Assembly: GCA_019119045.1 (NCBI GenBank)
Contig: DWXS01000060.1
Coordinates: forward strand, 1 to 54,666
Direction of reading: 5' to 3'
Origin: Candidatus Mailhella merdavium
Lineage (GTDB): Bacteria; Desulfobacterota; Desulfovibrionia; Desulfovibrionales; Desulfovibrionaceae
DNA: 54,666 nt
A program made the position numbers and the translations under genes. Numbering within the stretch: the first letter of the stretch is position 1; each line of letters begins with the position of its first letter. Positions 1 through 7,942 of the stretch are shown here, in pieces. The notes under the pieces are model-generated. The model had not been told where the DNA came from. It ran no database searches and was given only the letters and a program-made list of their open reading frames with translations.

Positions 1-1110
1 TTTCTTATGGATATGAATGGCAATATTGTCCATTCTTGGAAAGATCTCGGCAATAACAAGAAATGTTACCTGCTTCCGAACGGCAATCTGCTGAGTATCA
101 GTGAAACCCGGAGTGAAGTTACAGAGTATGACTGGGACGGTAATGTAGTCTGGAATTTTGCCAGTAAACTTGGTCCTCATCACGATGGCCGTCGTCTTGA
201 AAACGGCAACACACTAATTCTGTGCTACGAAAACGTACCTTCCTCAGCTATTAAAGAAAATGTGAAAAATCAAACCACGCAATGGTGGGGAACTCAGGAT
301 CGTGAAAATGCCAAACTGCGTGGCGACACTATCATTGAAGTGAATCCGGAAGGCAAGATTGTGTGGTCATGGAACTCCTCCGAGCATCTCGATCTCAATC
401 GCTATATGCCTCTTACCGGTATGGCTGACTGGACGCACGGCAATACTGTTTCCATTATTCCTCCCAACAAGTGGTATGACGCCGGCGACAAACGTTTCAA
501 GCCGGGCAATATTCTGTATAACCCGCGTCACTTCGATGAATTTGTCATTATCGATAAAGAAAGCGGTGATGTTGTTTGGTCTTTGAAGGGTTTCAAAGCC
601 ATGGGCGGACTCGGTCAATGCCATGAACCGATTATGATCGAAAAAGGTAAGCCCGGAGAAGGCAATATCATGGTATTTGATAACGGCCTGTTCACCCGCA
701 ACGGCTCGCATGCAGCACAGAGTGTTGTGTGGGAAATCGATCCGAGTACGAGCAAGGCTGTATGGCGTTATGTGCCCGCTGTCAGCGGCAATGTCCGCTT
801 CCTCAGCAAGTACAAGGGATCCGCATACAAGATGGATAACGGCAATGTTCTTATTTCTGAAGACTACTCCGGCCGTGTGTTTCAGGTGAAACCGGATGCT
901 GCCCATCCGGATGGAGGTTCTATTGTCTGGGAATATGTGTATCCGTCTATCATTTCCAGAACTACCCTGTATCCGTATGATTATTGTCCCCAGCTCAAGG
1001 CTATGAAGAAGCCTGCCGAACTTAAGGTTTCTCCGCTGGATCCCGGATTCTGGCAGGTGCTGCCTGACGCGGAGCGAAAAGATGGTATTGTCGTTAAAGT
1101 AAGTAAATAA
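1..1110 (+). CDS. Aryl-sulfate sulfotransferase (ASST), 5' end outside window
   Basis: The reading frame is open to the first base of the window, where the residues FLMDMNGNIVHSW line up with an internal strand of the neighbouring ASSTs, so signal peptide and N-terminal domain are missing. The visible part has the repeated propeller elements of the arylsulfotransferase family (DWDGNVVW, ENGNTLI, DNGNVLI). It also has likely active-site signatures: DWTHGN, NKWYDAGDKRFKPGN, GQCHEP and a following FDNG. The family transfers sulfuryl groups from phenolic sulfate esters to phenols in the periplasm. It belongs with the copies at 5568, 7943 and 14164 (NKWYDAGDKRF type) but is the most divergent of them. 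A strong terminator follows at 1206, so it is not co-transcribed with panB. Family assignment is firm; substrate is unknown. Confidence 0.9.
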   Translation, partial: FLMDMNGNIVHSWKDLGNNKKCYLLPNGNLLSISETRSEVTEYDWDGNVVWNFASKLGPHHDGRRLENGNTLILCYENVPSSAIKENVKNQTTQWWGTQDRENAKLRGDTIIEVNPEGKIVWSWNSSEHLDLNRYMPLTGMADWTHGNTVSIIPPNKWYDAGDKRFKPGNILYNPRHFDEFVIIDKESGDVVWSLKGFKAMGGLGQCHEPIMIEKGKPGEGNIMVFDNGLFTRNGSHAAQSVVWEIDPSTSKAVWRYVPAVSGNVRFLSKYKGSAYKMDNGNVLISEDYSGRVFQVKPDAAHPDGGSIVWEYVYPSIISRTTLYPYDYCPQLKAMKKPAELKVSPLDPGFWQVLPDAERKDGIVVKVSK

Positions 1111-1124
1111 CACTGCCGCAGAGT

Positions 1125-1167
1125 GAGTATATCCAGAGCGGACGTATACGTCTGCCCGGATATACTC
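1125..1167. repeat. Nested inverted repeat after ASST gene
   Basis: A perfect 10-bp inverted repeat (GAGTATATCC / GGATATACTC) encloses a perfect 12-bp palindrome GACGTATACGTC at 1141-1152. There is no T-run next to it, and a conventional terminator lies 40 bp further on. It may be a 3' mRNA stabiliser or a regulator site; neither can be decided from sequence. Confidence 0.5.
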
Positions 1168-1205
1168 AAGTTCTCGACTCGGAGCCTCAGCTCTGGCATG
1201 GTCAA

Positions 1206-1249
1206 CCGTCCGGATATCCTTTATATAAGGGGACGCCGGACGGTTTTTT
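1206..1249 (+). terminator. Rho-independent terminator of first ASST gene
   Basis: Arms CCGTCCGG and CCGGACGG are separated by a 22-nt loop and followed directly by six T. It separates the ASST gene from panB. Confidence 0.8.
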
Positions 1250-1282
1250 GTTTCATACCGCGCTCAAACCACGGGGATTGTT

Positions 1283-2125
1283 ATGGGCACCACAGTTGCA
1301 ACGTTCCTGCAAATGAAGCGGGAAGGAAAGAAAATAGCCATGCTGACCTGTTATGATTACAGCATAGCGAAAATTCTGGATGAAGCCGGGGTAGACGCCG
1401 TGCTGGTGGGCGATTCGCTGGGCTGCGTGGTTCTCGGTTATCCGGATACCCTGTCTGTAACGATGGAAGATATGATCCGTCATGGTTCTGCCGTTGTTCG
1501 GGGCTGTTCCCGTGCGCTGGTAGTAATCGACATGCCCTTTATGTCCTATCAGGCCTCGGTGTATGACGCCGTTGTCAATGCCGGGCGTCTGATAAAGGAA
1601 GCCCGAGGCCATGCGGTTAAACTGGAGGGAGGCGCGGCCGTCGCGGATCGTATCCGGGCCATTAGCGAAGCGGGGATTCCCGTGCAGGCTCATTTGGGCA
1701 TGACACCTCAGTCCGTTAACGCTTTGAGTGGGTTCAAGGTTCAGGGCAAAGGGGAAGAGGCCGCACGGCGTCTGCTTGCGGATGCGCGTACCGTTGAGGA
1801 AGCGGGGGCCTTTTCCGTTGTTCTGGAATGCGTTCCTCCGCGTCTGGCTGCATTGATTTCCCGTAAGCTTACCATTCCCACCATCGGTATCGGAGCAGGG
1901 GAGGGATGCGACGGTCAGATTCTGGTTGCTCAGGATATGCTCGGGATGTATCGCGATTTTACTCCCCGCTTTGTGCGGCGTTTCGGCGAGGTGGGAGCAG
2001 GTATGCGGGAAGCCTTCAGTTCGTATGTGAACGCAGTACGGACGGGAACATTTCCCGGGCCGGAACACGCTTTTGCTAAAGCGGACTGCGATGAAGAAAT
2101 TCTGGCCAGACTGGAACAAGAATAA
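1283..2125 (+). CDS. panB: 3-methyl-2-oxobutanoate hydroxymethyltransferase
   Basis: PanB adds a hydroxymethyl group from 5,10-methylenetetrahydrofolate to 2-oxoisovalerate, giving ketopantoate, the first committed step of pantothenate and CoA synthesis in the cytoplasm. The 280-residue product has the usual full length. It shows the conserved opening LTCYDYSIAKILDEAG, the metal/substrate segment VGDSLGCVVLG with TLSVTMEDM, KLEGG, the segment GIPVQAHLGMTPQSVN, and IGIGAG(E)GCDGQILV near the end. The ATG at 1283 lies a few bases after a GGGG stretch that can serve as ribosome binding site. panC starts 44 bp downstream on the same strand, so the two form a panBC operon. It is a housekeeping pair inserted inside the ASST array. 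Confidence 0.97.
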   Translation: MGTTVATFLQMKREGKKIAMLTCYDYSIAKILDEAGVDAVLVGDSLGCVVLGYPDTLSVTMEDMIRHGSAVVRGCSRALVVIDMPFMSYQASVYDAVVNAGRLIKEARGHAVKLEGGAAVADRIRAISEAGIPVQAHLGMTPQSVNALSGFKVQGKGEEAARRLLADARTVEEAGAFSVVLECVPPRLAALISRKLTIPTIGIGAGEGCDGQILVAQDMLGMYRDFTPRFVRRFGEVGAGMREAFSSYVNAVRTGTFPGPEHAFAKADCDEEILARLEQE

Positions 2126-2169
2126 AAAATGACTCCAAGCCGGTGCGGCGGAACGAAGGGGAAGAAGGC

Positions 2170-3036
2170 ATGATCATTACCGGATCCATTGCGGAAGTAG
2201 GCAAACAAGTTAAAGAATGGAAGCTCAACGGATTGTGTGTGGGCCTGGTTCCTACCATGGGATATCTCCACGAAGGGCACGCATCATTGATCGAGAAATC
2301 TGTCAGTCTGTGCGATAAAACGGTTGCATCCGTATTCGTCAATCCCACGCAGTTCGGGCCGGGGGAGGATCTGGAAACATATCCCCGTGATTTCAGTCAT
2401 GATTGTGAACTTCTGAAAAGCAGGGGATGCGACATGGTATTTCATCCCGATGCGGCCGAAATGTATCCGCCGGATTTTGCCACATGGGTGGAAGTTCAGT
2501 CCGACATGCCGAAGCAGCTTTGCGGAAAAACGCGCCCCATTCACTTTCGCGGTGTTTGTACGGTGGTGAATAAATTGTTCAACATCGTAACGCCGGATAT
2601 GGCATTTTTCGGTCAGAAGGATGCACAGCAGCTGGCAATTATCCGCAGGATGGTTCGGGATTTGTCCATGAATGTGGAGATCGTCGGCTGTCCTATCGTG
2701 CGGGAAAAGGACGGTCTTGCCAGATCGTCGCGCAATACCTACCTGAACGAACAGGAACGCGCTGCTGCCCCTGTCCTGTTTCGTTCCATTCAGCATGGGC
2801 GTGAACTCATCAAGAAGGGCGAACGGGATGCCCGGCGTCTGATCGCATCCATGAAGGAGCTTCTTGAAAAGGAAGCTCTGGCCCGTATCGACTATGTCGA
2901 CGCTGTCGATGGCGAGACCATGCTTCCCGTGAATATTCTTGATACGGGTGTTCTTGTCGCCATGGCCGTATATATCGGCAAGACCCGACTGATCGACAAC
3001 TTTACAGTGGACTCTTCCCTGCTTTCAGGGAAGTAA
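2170..3036 (+). CDS. panC: Pantothenate synthetase (pantoate--beta-alanine ligase)
   Basis: PanC joins pantoate and beta-alanine using ATP through a pantoyl-adenylate intermediate. The start is placed at ATG 2170, preceded by GGGGAAGAAGG, rather than the in-frame GTG 27 bp upstream that would add nine unconserved residues. The 288-residue protein has the nucleotidyltransferase HxGH motif in VPTMGYLHEGHASLI, the segment NPTQFGPGEDLETYPR, GKTRPIHFRGVCTVVNKLFN and FFGQKDAQQLAIIRRMVRDL. The KMSKS-like loop is REKDGLARSSRNTYL. It lies in an operon with panB, and the converging kinase gene ends about 225 bp away beyond a pair of hairpins. Confidence 0.97.
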   Translation: MIITGSIAEVGKQVKEWKLNGLCVGLVPTMGYLHEGHASLIEKSVSLCDKTVASVFVNPTQFGPGEDLETYPRDFSHDCELLKSRGCDMVFHPDAAEMYPPDFATWVEVQSDMPKQLCGKTRPIHFRGVCTVVNKLFNIVTPDMAFFGQKDAQQLAIIRRMVRDLSMNVEIVGCPIVREKDGLARSSRNTYLNEQERAAAPVLFRSIQHGRELIKKGERDARRLIASMKELLEKEALARIDYVDAVDGETMLPVNILDTGVLVAMAVYIGKTRLIDNFTVDSSLLSGK

Positions 3037-3118
3037 CAGCCCGTAAGCTGCTGTCTGAGCGTTTCATTCTTTCCGTTGGAGTAATGGACGCATGACGCCC
3101 CAGACAGAGGACATTGAA

Positions 3119-3205
3119 ACGATCGGGAAAGCTCTGAGAGCATACAGAGTTTTCTGATCGAGTCGAATCCGGAGCGGAGCTGTTGTCGTCTCCGCTCCAG
3201 ATTCG
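3119..3205. terminator. Two adjacent stem-loops between convergent panC and kinase genes
   Basis: Hairpin one pairs 3119-3133 with 3146-3160 (CGATC..AAA.CTCTG against CAGAGT.TTC.GATCG). Hairpin two pairs 3164-3179 with 3190-3205 (CGAATC..GGAGCGGAG against CTCCGCTCC.GATTCG). Neither has a long T-run, but their position between convergent genes suggests bidirectional termination or transcript 3'-end protection. Confidence 0.45.
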
Positions 3206-3261
3206 GCCGGAATCTTTTCCGGGAGACTCTGCGAGCTTCCAGAGTGTCGCACAGCTTAGTG

Positions 3262-5325
3262 TCAGGCCGCGCTGTCCGAGCTGATATTTTCCATGGGCTT
3301 GTCATCAGCTTCTTTATCCAGCTCGCAGGGGAATTCCAGAATCATGCTTGCGCCGTTTCCGGGAGCGGAGGAGGCCGTCAGCACACCTCCATGAGCTTCC
3401 ATGATGCGCCGTGAACAGAACAGGCCGAGGCCGAAGCCCTGCGAACCCTTTGTCGTGAAGAAGGGTTCGAAGATTTTATCCATATTTTCCGGCGGAATTC
3501 CTGGGCCGCTGTCGCTGATGGTGAGACGCCCCCATGTCTGCTTGGAACGCTTAAACACTTCTCCCTGAATGGTGATTGTTCCCTTTCCCTGCATACTGGT
3601 CAATGCGTTGAGAAGCAGATTGATGCAGACCTGTTCGAGCAGGATGCGATCGCCGCGCAGGGGCAGGTTTTCCGGCAGGCCGGAAAGATTTGCCTGAACT
3701 TCCTTCATCTGCGGGCGGAGAAAGGAAAGCGCGTCGCGCACGATGTCCGCCGCATTCTGCGGTGTGAGACATATGGTTTGCGGCATGGCAATGTTCAAAA
3801 GTCTTCTGGTGGTGGCCGCTGCCCGCTCCACATTGCGCTGTATGGTTTCCAGCAGATGGCGCATCATGGGATCGCTGCTTTCTTCCTTTGCCACATCCGT
3901 ATTGGCAAGAATGATTCCAAGCGGGTTGTTGATTTCATGAGCAATGCCGGCGGCCATTTTTCCGATGACCGCCAGTCGTTCCATTTCGATAAGTTCTTTC
4001 TCCAGCTGACGCCGTTCCGTGATATCCCGCCCTATACAGCAGAGAAGGGGTTGCTCCCTGTCAGGAGAAGAGAAAGGAAAAACTATGAATTCCATGGTGC
4101 GCTGTTCGTCGGGAACGGGGTGGAGCAGAACTTCTTCTCTGGTGAAGTTGTGTTTGCCCGCCTGATCCAGCATCATACCAAGACAGTCGTTTCCTCGATC
4201 GCAAAGAGCCTGCTTCAACGCCTGCTTTTCCGAGTCCGTGTCGAGGCGGAGAATAAGCTTTGCCGCCTTGTTTGCAAGAACGATGTCGCCGTCCGCGTCC
4301 ACGACGAGCATCATATCGGGAGACATTTCAAAAAGTTCGCGATAGCGCCGTTCCGATGAACGGAGTTTTTGCCGGGTCAGCCGGATCTGGCTGCGGAGAG
4401 TGACAATCCATGCCACGGCCAGCAGCGTGAGCAGCAGAAGCCCCGCAAGAATCGCAAGGATATGTCCTTTGTATGTTTCCCAAAACGGTTCCGGTGCCAG
4501 GGTATTCCCCAGCCATTTCTCGCGCAGCAGCGTAAGTTTCCCGGAATTTTCAAGATGGGCGAGGGCATTGGTAAGATCTGCGGCGAGTTCGGGCGAATCC
4601 GGCCCGAGTACAAGTGTGACGGGAATACGCTCGAGAGAAAGCCCCATGAGCTTGACGTCGTAAAGGTTCATCTGCTGGGCAATATAGGAAGCCACTTCGC
4701 CGGACGGGGCGACAAAGGCGGCAGCCTCGTGCATGGAGAGACGCTGAAGCGCGCTTCTGTAGGAACTGGAAATGAGCGGGATACCGCCGTTTTGCGAAAC
4801 GGTATCCAGAAAGGGATCATCCTTTAAGACAAGTATGCGCTGATTTTGAAAATCCTGCTCGCAGGTGATGTGCGTTTCCGGAGCGCTTACCAGAATACGC
4901 CGGTTCAATCCAAATGGGGTAATCAGGGTGACACGGCCATGATAGGAAACGTCGTTCAGAGGAGCGCCGATGATGAAGTCGAGCGTGCCGTCGTTCAAAC
5001 GTCGGGACAATTCCTCCGGCGAGGCTGAAATAAAACGTACTTCCCTTTTGAGCTTGGCGCCGAGCATGACGCTCAGATCCACGCAAAGCCCCCGAGGACT
5101 GTTGCTGTGGTTATTAAAGAAGGCCAGGGGCGGCAGGCTCCGGGGGATGCCGATAAGCAGACGTTCTCCTCCAAAAGCCGCAGATGTGTGCAACGTCGCA
5201 CACAAAAAGAACAGAACAGACAAGACGAGCTTCCAGCGTTCACCGGCTGATAAGCAGATCTTTGTTTTACTTTGCAAAGCCCGGAGCAGCAGCGTTTCGG
5301 CGAAGCATAATAACTGTTTCAGCAA
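3262..5325 (-). CDS. Hybrid-free sensor histidine kinase with periplasmic SBP_bac_3-like domain
   Basis: The protein has an N-terminal membrane/signal segment (RWKLVLSVLFFLCATLHTSA), then a solute-binding-protein family 3-like periplasmic domain (about residues 55-275, with GIPRSLPPLAF and LDFIIGAPLND). A second membrane helix (about 288-308) leads to a PAS domain (SERRYRELFEMSPDMMLVVD). The phosphoacceptor is His463 in MAAGIAHEINNPLG, and the ATPase domain has NLLLNAL, DSGPGIPPEN, FFTTK and GFGLGLF. No receiver domain is present and no response regulator gene lies in the window. I prefer the TTG at 5325 because AGGAGG lies 9 bp before it; an upstream TTG at 5376 would add 17 residues. It is divergent from the ASST gene at 5568, which has a sigma-54 promoter, so an NtrC-type partner regulating the ASSTs is a reasonable guess. 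Confidence 0.9.
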   Translation of the reverse strand: MLKQLLCFAETLLLRALQSKTKICLSAGERWKLVLSVLFFLCATLHTSAAFGGERLLIGIPRSLPPLAFFNNHSNSPRGLCVDLSVMLGAKLKREVRFISASPEELSRRLNDGTLDFIIGAPLNDVSYHGRVTLITPFGLNRRILVSAPETHITCEQDFQNQRILVLKDDPFLDTVSQNGGIPLISSSYRSALQRLSMHEAAAFVAPSGEVASYIAQQMNLYDVKLMGLSLERIPVTLVLGPDSPELAADLTNALAHLENSGKLTLLREKWLGNTLAPEPFWETYKGHILAILAGLLLLTLLAVAWIVTLRSQIRLTRQKLRSSERRYRELFEMSPDMMLVVDADGDIVLANKAAKLILRLDTDSEKQALKQALCDRGNDCLGMMLDQAGKHNFTREEVLLHPVPDEQRTMEFIVFPFSSPDREQPLLCCIGRDITERRQLEKELIEMERLAVIGKMAAGIAHEINNPLGIILANTDVAKEESSDPMMRHLLETIQRNVERAAATTRRLLNIAMPQTICLTPQNAADIVRDALSFLRPQMKEVQANLSGLPENLPLRGDRILLEQVCINLLLNALTSMQGKGTITIQGEVFKRSKQTWGRLTISDSGPGIPPENMDKIFEPFFTTKGSQGFGLGLFCSRRIMEAHGGVLTASSAPGNGASMILEFPCELDKEADDKPMENISSDSAA

Positions 5326-5487
5326 GAGATCGATCCTCCTGCTTCTGTTCGTAGCCCAGGAAGAGACGACTGACAAGCCGTGTATCTGTGCGGTATTCCG
5401 CTCAATTATAAAAAAAACGCACGGAATATCGCACAGTTTTTTGAGCTAGTTTTTTATTTCTCATTGCTTTTACATACATTTTTCGAA

Positions 5488-5503
5488 CGGTACGTTTTTT
5501 GCT
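5488..5503 (+). promoter_or_regulatory. Sigma-54 (RpoN) type promoter upstream of Tat-ASST gene
   Basis: CGGTACGTTTTTTGCT matches the -24/-12 consensus TGGCACG-N4-TTGCT, with GG at 5489-5490, exactly ten bases, then GC at 5501-5502. Transcription should begin near 5514, leaving a leader of about 55 nt before the GTG at 5568. A sigma-54 promoter implies a dedicated AAA+ activator, not encoded here. Confidence 0.7.
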
Positions 5504-5522
5504 TAAATAAAAGAAAAATGTA

Positions 5523-5540
5523 GTTCGCCGCCCGGCGAAC
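5523..5540. promoter_or_regulatory. Perfect GC-rich palindrome in ASST leader
   Basis: GTTCGCCG-CC-CGGCGAAC is an 8-bp perfect inverted repeat with a 2-nt centre, lying just downstream of the predicted start of transcription and about 28 bp before the start codon. It could be an operator or a 5'-UTR stem. Confidence 0.5.
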
Positions 5541-5567
5541 CGCACACTTCTGACAAGAGGGTGTATT

Positions 5568-7043
5568 GTGAATCGACGTAATTTTCTCATGGGTATGGCA
5601 GCGACCGCAGGCGTTGCCATGATGCCCCGTATGGGTCGTGCTTTTCCGTCAGTCTTTCCTCACGGAACAACGATCTACAAGCCTGAAAAATGCTGGAGCG
5701 GCTTCACTGTGTTCGGCGTGGAAACAGCCGGCGAAGGTTGCGTGCTCATCGACATGAACGGCAATGTCGTCAAGGAATGGAAGCACGTCAGCGAACTGGA
5801 ACATCCCACCAAGATCCTCAAGGGCGGCTACGTTATGGGAGCCACCCGTCAGAAACCGGAAATGGTCGGCCGTACCTACGGCGACCCCATGTCTGCCGAC
5901 CTCTCCATCTGTGATTTTGACGGCAAGATCGTCCGTAACATTCCTCTCGCCGGTATGCACCATGACTATCAGGTTCACAGCAGCCCCACCGGCTACTACA
6001 GCCCGACTCAGGACGTGCTGTTCGAACCCGACGAAAATATTCTGGTACTCTCGCACCTGTTCACCACTCCCGAAGACAACGGGTACACGCTGACCGCCCG
6101 TTCTCCTCTGGACGACGACTACATCTTCGAAGTGGACAAGAACAATAAGATCGTCTGGGATTATCGCTTCAGCGATCACTTCGACGAAATGCCCTTCGAT
6201 GACGATTTCAAGAAAACCATGTTCAAGTACCCCACTTGGCAGGTGACCCGTACTCCCGGCGTCAAGGCTGCGGACTGGATTCACTGCAACTCCATGTCCA
6301 AGCTCGGCCCGAACCACTGGTATGATGAAGATCCGGTGAAGCATTCCTGGGCCCACCCTGACAACATCATCGTATCCAACCGCCAGACCCAGACCAGCTT
6401 CATCATCGACAAGAAAACGAAGAAGATCGTCTGGCATATCGGCCCGGACTACTACAAGGATTCCGTGTGGTATCTGAACGGCGAACCTCAGAAGGGACGC
6501 GCTCTCAGCCGTCTCGGACAGATCGTCGGTCAGCATCATACGCACATGATTCCCGCCGGACTGCCCGGAGCGGGCAACATCATGATTTACGACAACGGCG
6601 GCTATTCCGGTTACGGCCCGCGCAACCCCGCCACAGAAACCGGCTGGTCCAACTCCCGGCGCGACTATTCCCGCGTCATCGAGTTCAACCCGGTCACGCT
6701 GGAAAAGGTGTGGGAACATTCTGCCGCCACAATGGGCCTGCGCGAAGGCTACAAGTTCTACAGCGACTATGTCAGCTCCGCTCAGCGTCTGCCCAACGGC
6801 AACACCCTGATCACCAACGGCGCAGTCGGCCAGCTTCAGGAAGTCACCCCCGATCACGAAATCGTGTGGGAATACATCAGCCCCTGGTACAACCCCAGCG
6901 GCAATTTCAACCTGGTGTACCGCGCCTACCGCGTGCCTTACGACTACGTTCCGCAGATCAAGAAGCCTGCCGAATACGAAGTTGTCCCGCCCAAGAATAC
7001 GGAATGGCGTCTGCCCGCCAGCAAGACTGCCTACAAGGCTTAG
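5568..7043 (+). CDS. Aryl-sulfate sulfotransferase with Tat-type leader
   Basis: The 491-residue product starts at GTG 5568 after AAGAGGG. Its leader contains NRRNFLMGMAATAGVAMMP, a twin-arginine signal, whereas the other complete ASSTs here have ordinary Sec leaders. The body is a group A arylsulfotransferase: YKPEKCWSGFTVF, IDMNGNVVKEW, MHHDYQVHSSPTGYYSP, AADWIHCNSMSKLGPNHWYD, QHHTHMIPAG, IMIYDNGG, LPNGNTLITNG and the terminal VPYDYVPQIKKP. The typical GR-FEV segment reads GQLQEV. It is the first gene downstream of the sigma-54 promoter at 5488 and is followed 33 bp later by a secreted HhH protein, so at least these two are probably co-transcribed. Family is certain; donor and acceptor are unknown. 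Confidence 0.93.
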   Translation: MNRRNFLMGMAATAGVAMMPRMGRAFPSVFPHGTTIYKPEKCWSGFTVFGVETAGEGCVLIDMNGNVVKEWKHVSELEHPTKILKGGYVMGATRQKPEMVGRTYGDPMSADLSICDFDGKIVRNIPLAGMHHDYQVHSSPTGYYSPTQDVLFEPDENILVLSHLFTTPEDNGYTLTARSPLDDDYIFEVDKNNKIVWDYRFSDHFDEMPFDDDFKKTMFKYPTWQVTRTPGVKAADWIHCNSMSKLGPNHWYDEDPVKHSWAHPDNIIVSNRQTQTSFIIDKKTKKIVWHIGPDYYKDSVWYLNGEPQKGRALSRLGQIVGQHHTHMIPAGLPGAGNIMIYDNGGYSGYGPRNPATETGWSNSRRDYSRVIEFNPVTLEKVWEHSAATMGLREGYKFYSDYVSSAQRLPNGNTLITNGAVGQLQEVTPDHEIVWEYISPWYNPSGNFNLVYRAYRVPYDYVPQIKKPAEYEVVPPKNTEWRLPASKTAYKA

Positions 7044-7076
7044 TCATTCCGGCAATCATTAAGGAGTACAGTGATT

Positions 7077-7403
7077 ATGAAACGCTTTCTCGCCATGCTC
7101 ATCGCCGCCGCCACGTTGACGTTCGGCGGCATGGCCAATGCCGAAGAACTTGCCCCCTTCGACCTGAACAAGGCCACGGTGGAACAACTGATGGCTATTC
7201 CGGATGCCAACATCACGGAAGAACTTGCCAAGGCCATTATCGAGACCTCCAAGAAGACTCCTTTCAAGTTTTCTGATGACCTCATGAAGGTTCCCGGATT
7301 GGACAACAGCACCTTTGAAGCGATCATGCCTGTCGAAGAAAACGACAGCGTGTGGTACGATCCTGATAACGCCGACATGGTTCTCGGCCCCTCCAAGTGC
7401 TGA
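7077..7403 (+). CDS. Small secreted helix-hairpin-helix protein (ComEA-like fold)
   Basis: The 108-residue product begins at ATG 7077, ten bases after AAGGAG (a GTG six bases upstream is too close). A Sec signal peptide ends near GGMANA. The mature part resembles the paired HhH of ComEA-type proteins: DLNKATVEQLMAIPDANI, then ELAKAIIETSKKTPFKFSDD, then LMKVPGLDNSTFEAI. The glycines of the first hairpin are lost. The C-terminal tail is acidic and ends in PSKC with a single cysteine. It lies between two ASST genes, immediately after the Tat-ASST, and another HhH-like gene follows. ComEA binds DNA in transformation, but this protein has no membrane anchor and sits far from comEC, so a DNA-uptake role is doubtful; an accessory or scaffold role with the ASSTs is speculation. 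Confidence 0.85.
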   Translation: MKRFLAMLIAAATLTFGGMANAEELAPFDLNKATVEQLMAIPDANITEELAKAIIETSKKTPFKFSDDLMKVPGLDNSTFEAIMPVEENDSVWYDPDNADMVLGPSKC

Positions 7404-7409
7404 TTCTGC

Positions 7410-7433
7410 GGCCGTCCGTCCCGGCGGACGGCC
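7410..7433 (+). terminator. GC-rich stem-loop between the two HhH genes
   Basis: Arms GGCCGTCCG and CGGACGGCC pair perfectly around a 6-nt loop. Only TGCCCATTTAA follows, so termination would be partial; it may set the ratio between the two HhH transcripts. Confidence 0.5.
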
Positions 7434-7471
7434 TGCCCATTTAATCGATCGTCTAACAAAGGAGTTTCATC

Positions 7472-7792
7472 ATGAATATTAAAGCAGTGCTGTCTGCAAT
7501 CGCGCTGACCGCCGTGTTTACGGCTCCGGCCATGGCTGCCTCCTTCAGCTTCAACCGCGCCGATGCTGACCGTATGGTCAACTTCGCCAAGGAAGAAGGC
7601 ATTTCCCTGCCCAAGGATGTGGCGGAAAATATCGTGAAATATCGCAGCGAAGGCCATCAGTTCCTCACGGAAGACGACCTGGCCAAAGTGCCCGGTATGA
7701 CTCCTCAGCTGCTCATGATTCTCAGCCCTGAAGAAACCGGAACTGACCTGCTCTTCAATCCTGAAGGCAGCTCCGGCATGAAGGCCTACTAA
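7472..7792 (+). CDS. Second small secreted helix-hairpin-helix-like protein
   Basis: The 106-residue product begins at ATG 7472, preceded by AAAGGAG, and has a clear Sec signal peptide (AIALTAVFTAPAMAAS). The mature region contains one recognisable HhH unit, PKDVAENIVKYRSEGHQF, then LTEDDLAKVPGMTPQLLMIL, similar in layout to the second half of the gene at 7077, so the two look like diverged paralogues. The C-terminus is short and uncharged (GSSGMKAY). No catalytic residues can be named. The next ASST starts 150 bp downstream. It is probably exported with the ASSTs; its partner is unknown. Confidence 0.83.
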   Translation: MNIKAVLSAIALTAVFTAPAMAASFSFNRADADRMVNFAKEEGISLPKDVAENIVKYRSEGHQFLTEDDLAKVPGMTPQLLMILSPEETGTDLLFNPEGSSGMKAY

Positions 7793-7942
7793 AAAAATAA
7801 TCCCCGTCCGATCTCAGCTTCCCGCTGGGAACGGATGGGGCAAGGAAGACCATGTATTCCAGTCTTCCGATTTTTGCGAGACTGTCGGTCGCTTGTCAGT
7901 TTGCCGCAGCGCTTTTTTCGCTGAACAGATGGGAGAGAATGT

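Noticed and set aside
3262-5376. Upstream TTG start at 5376 for the sensor kinase
   Set aside because: The TTG at 5325 has AGGAGG nine bases upstream, whereas 5376 has none; the extra 17 residues are basic and unconserved-looking.
7077-7403. comEA assignment for the small HhH protein
   Set aside because: The HhH fold is similar but there is no membrane anchor, the hairpin glycines are lost and comEC is 25 kb away; a DNA-uptake role is not supported.
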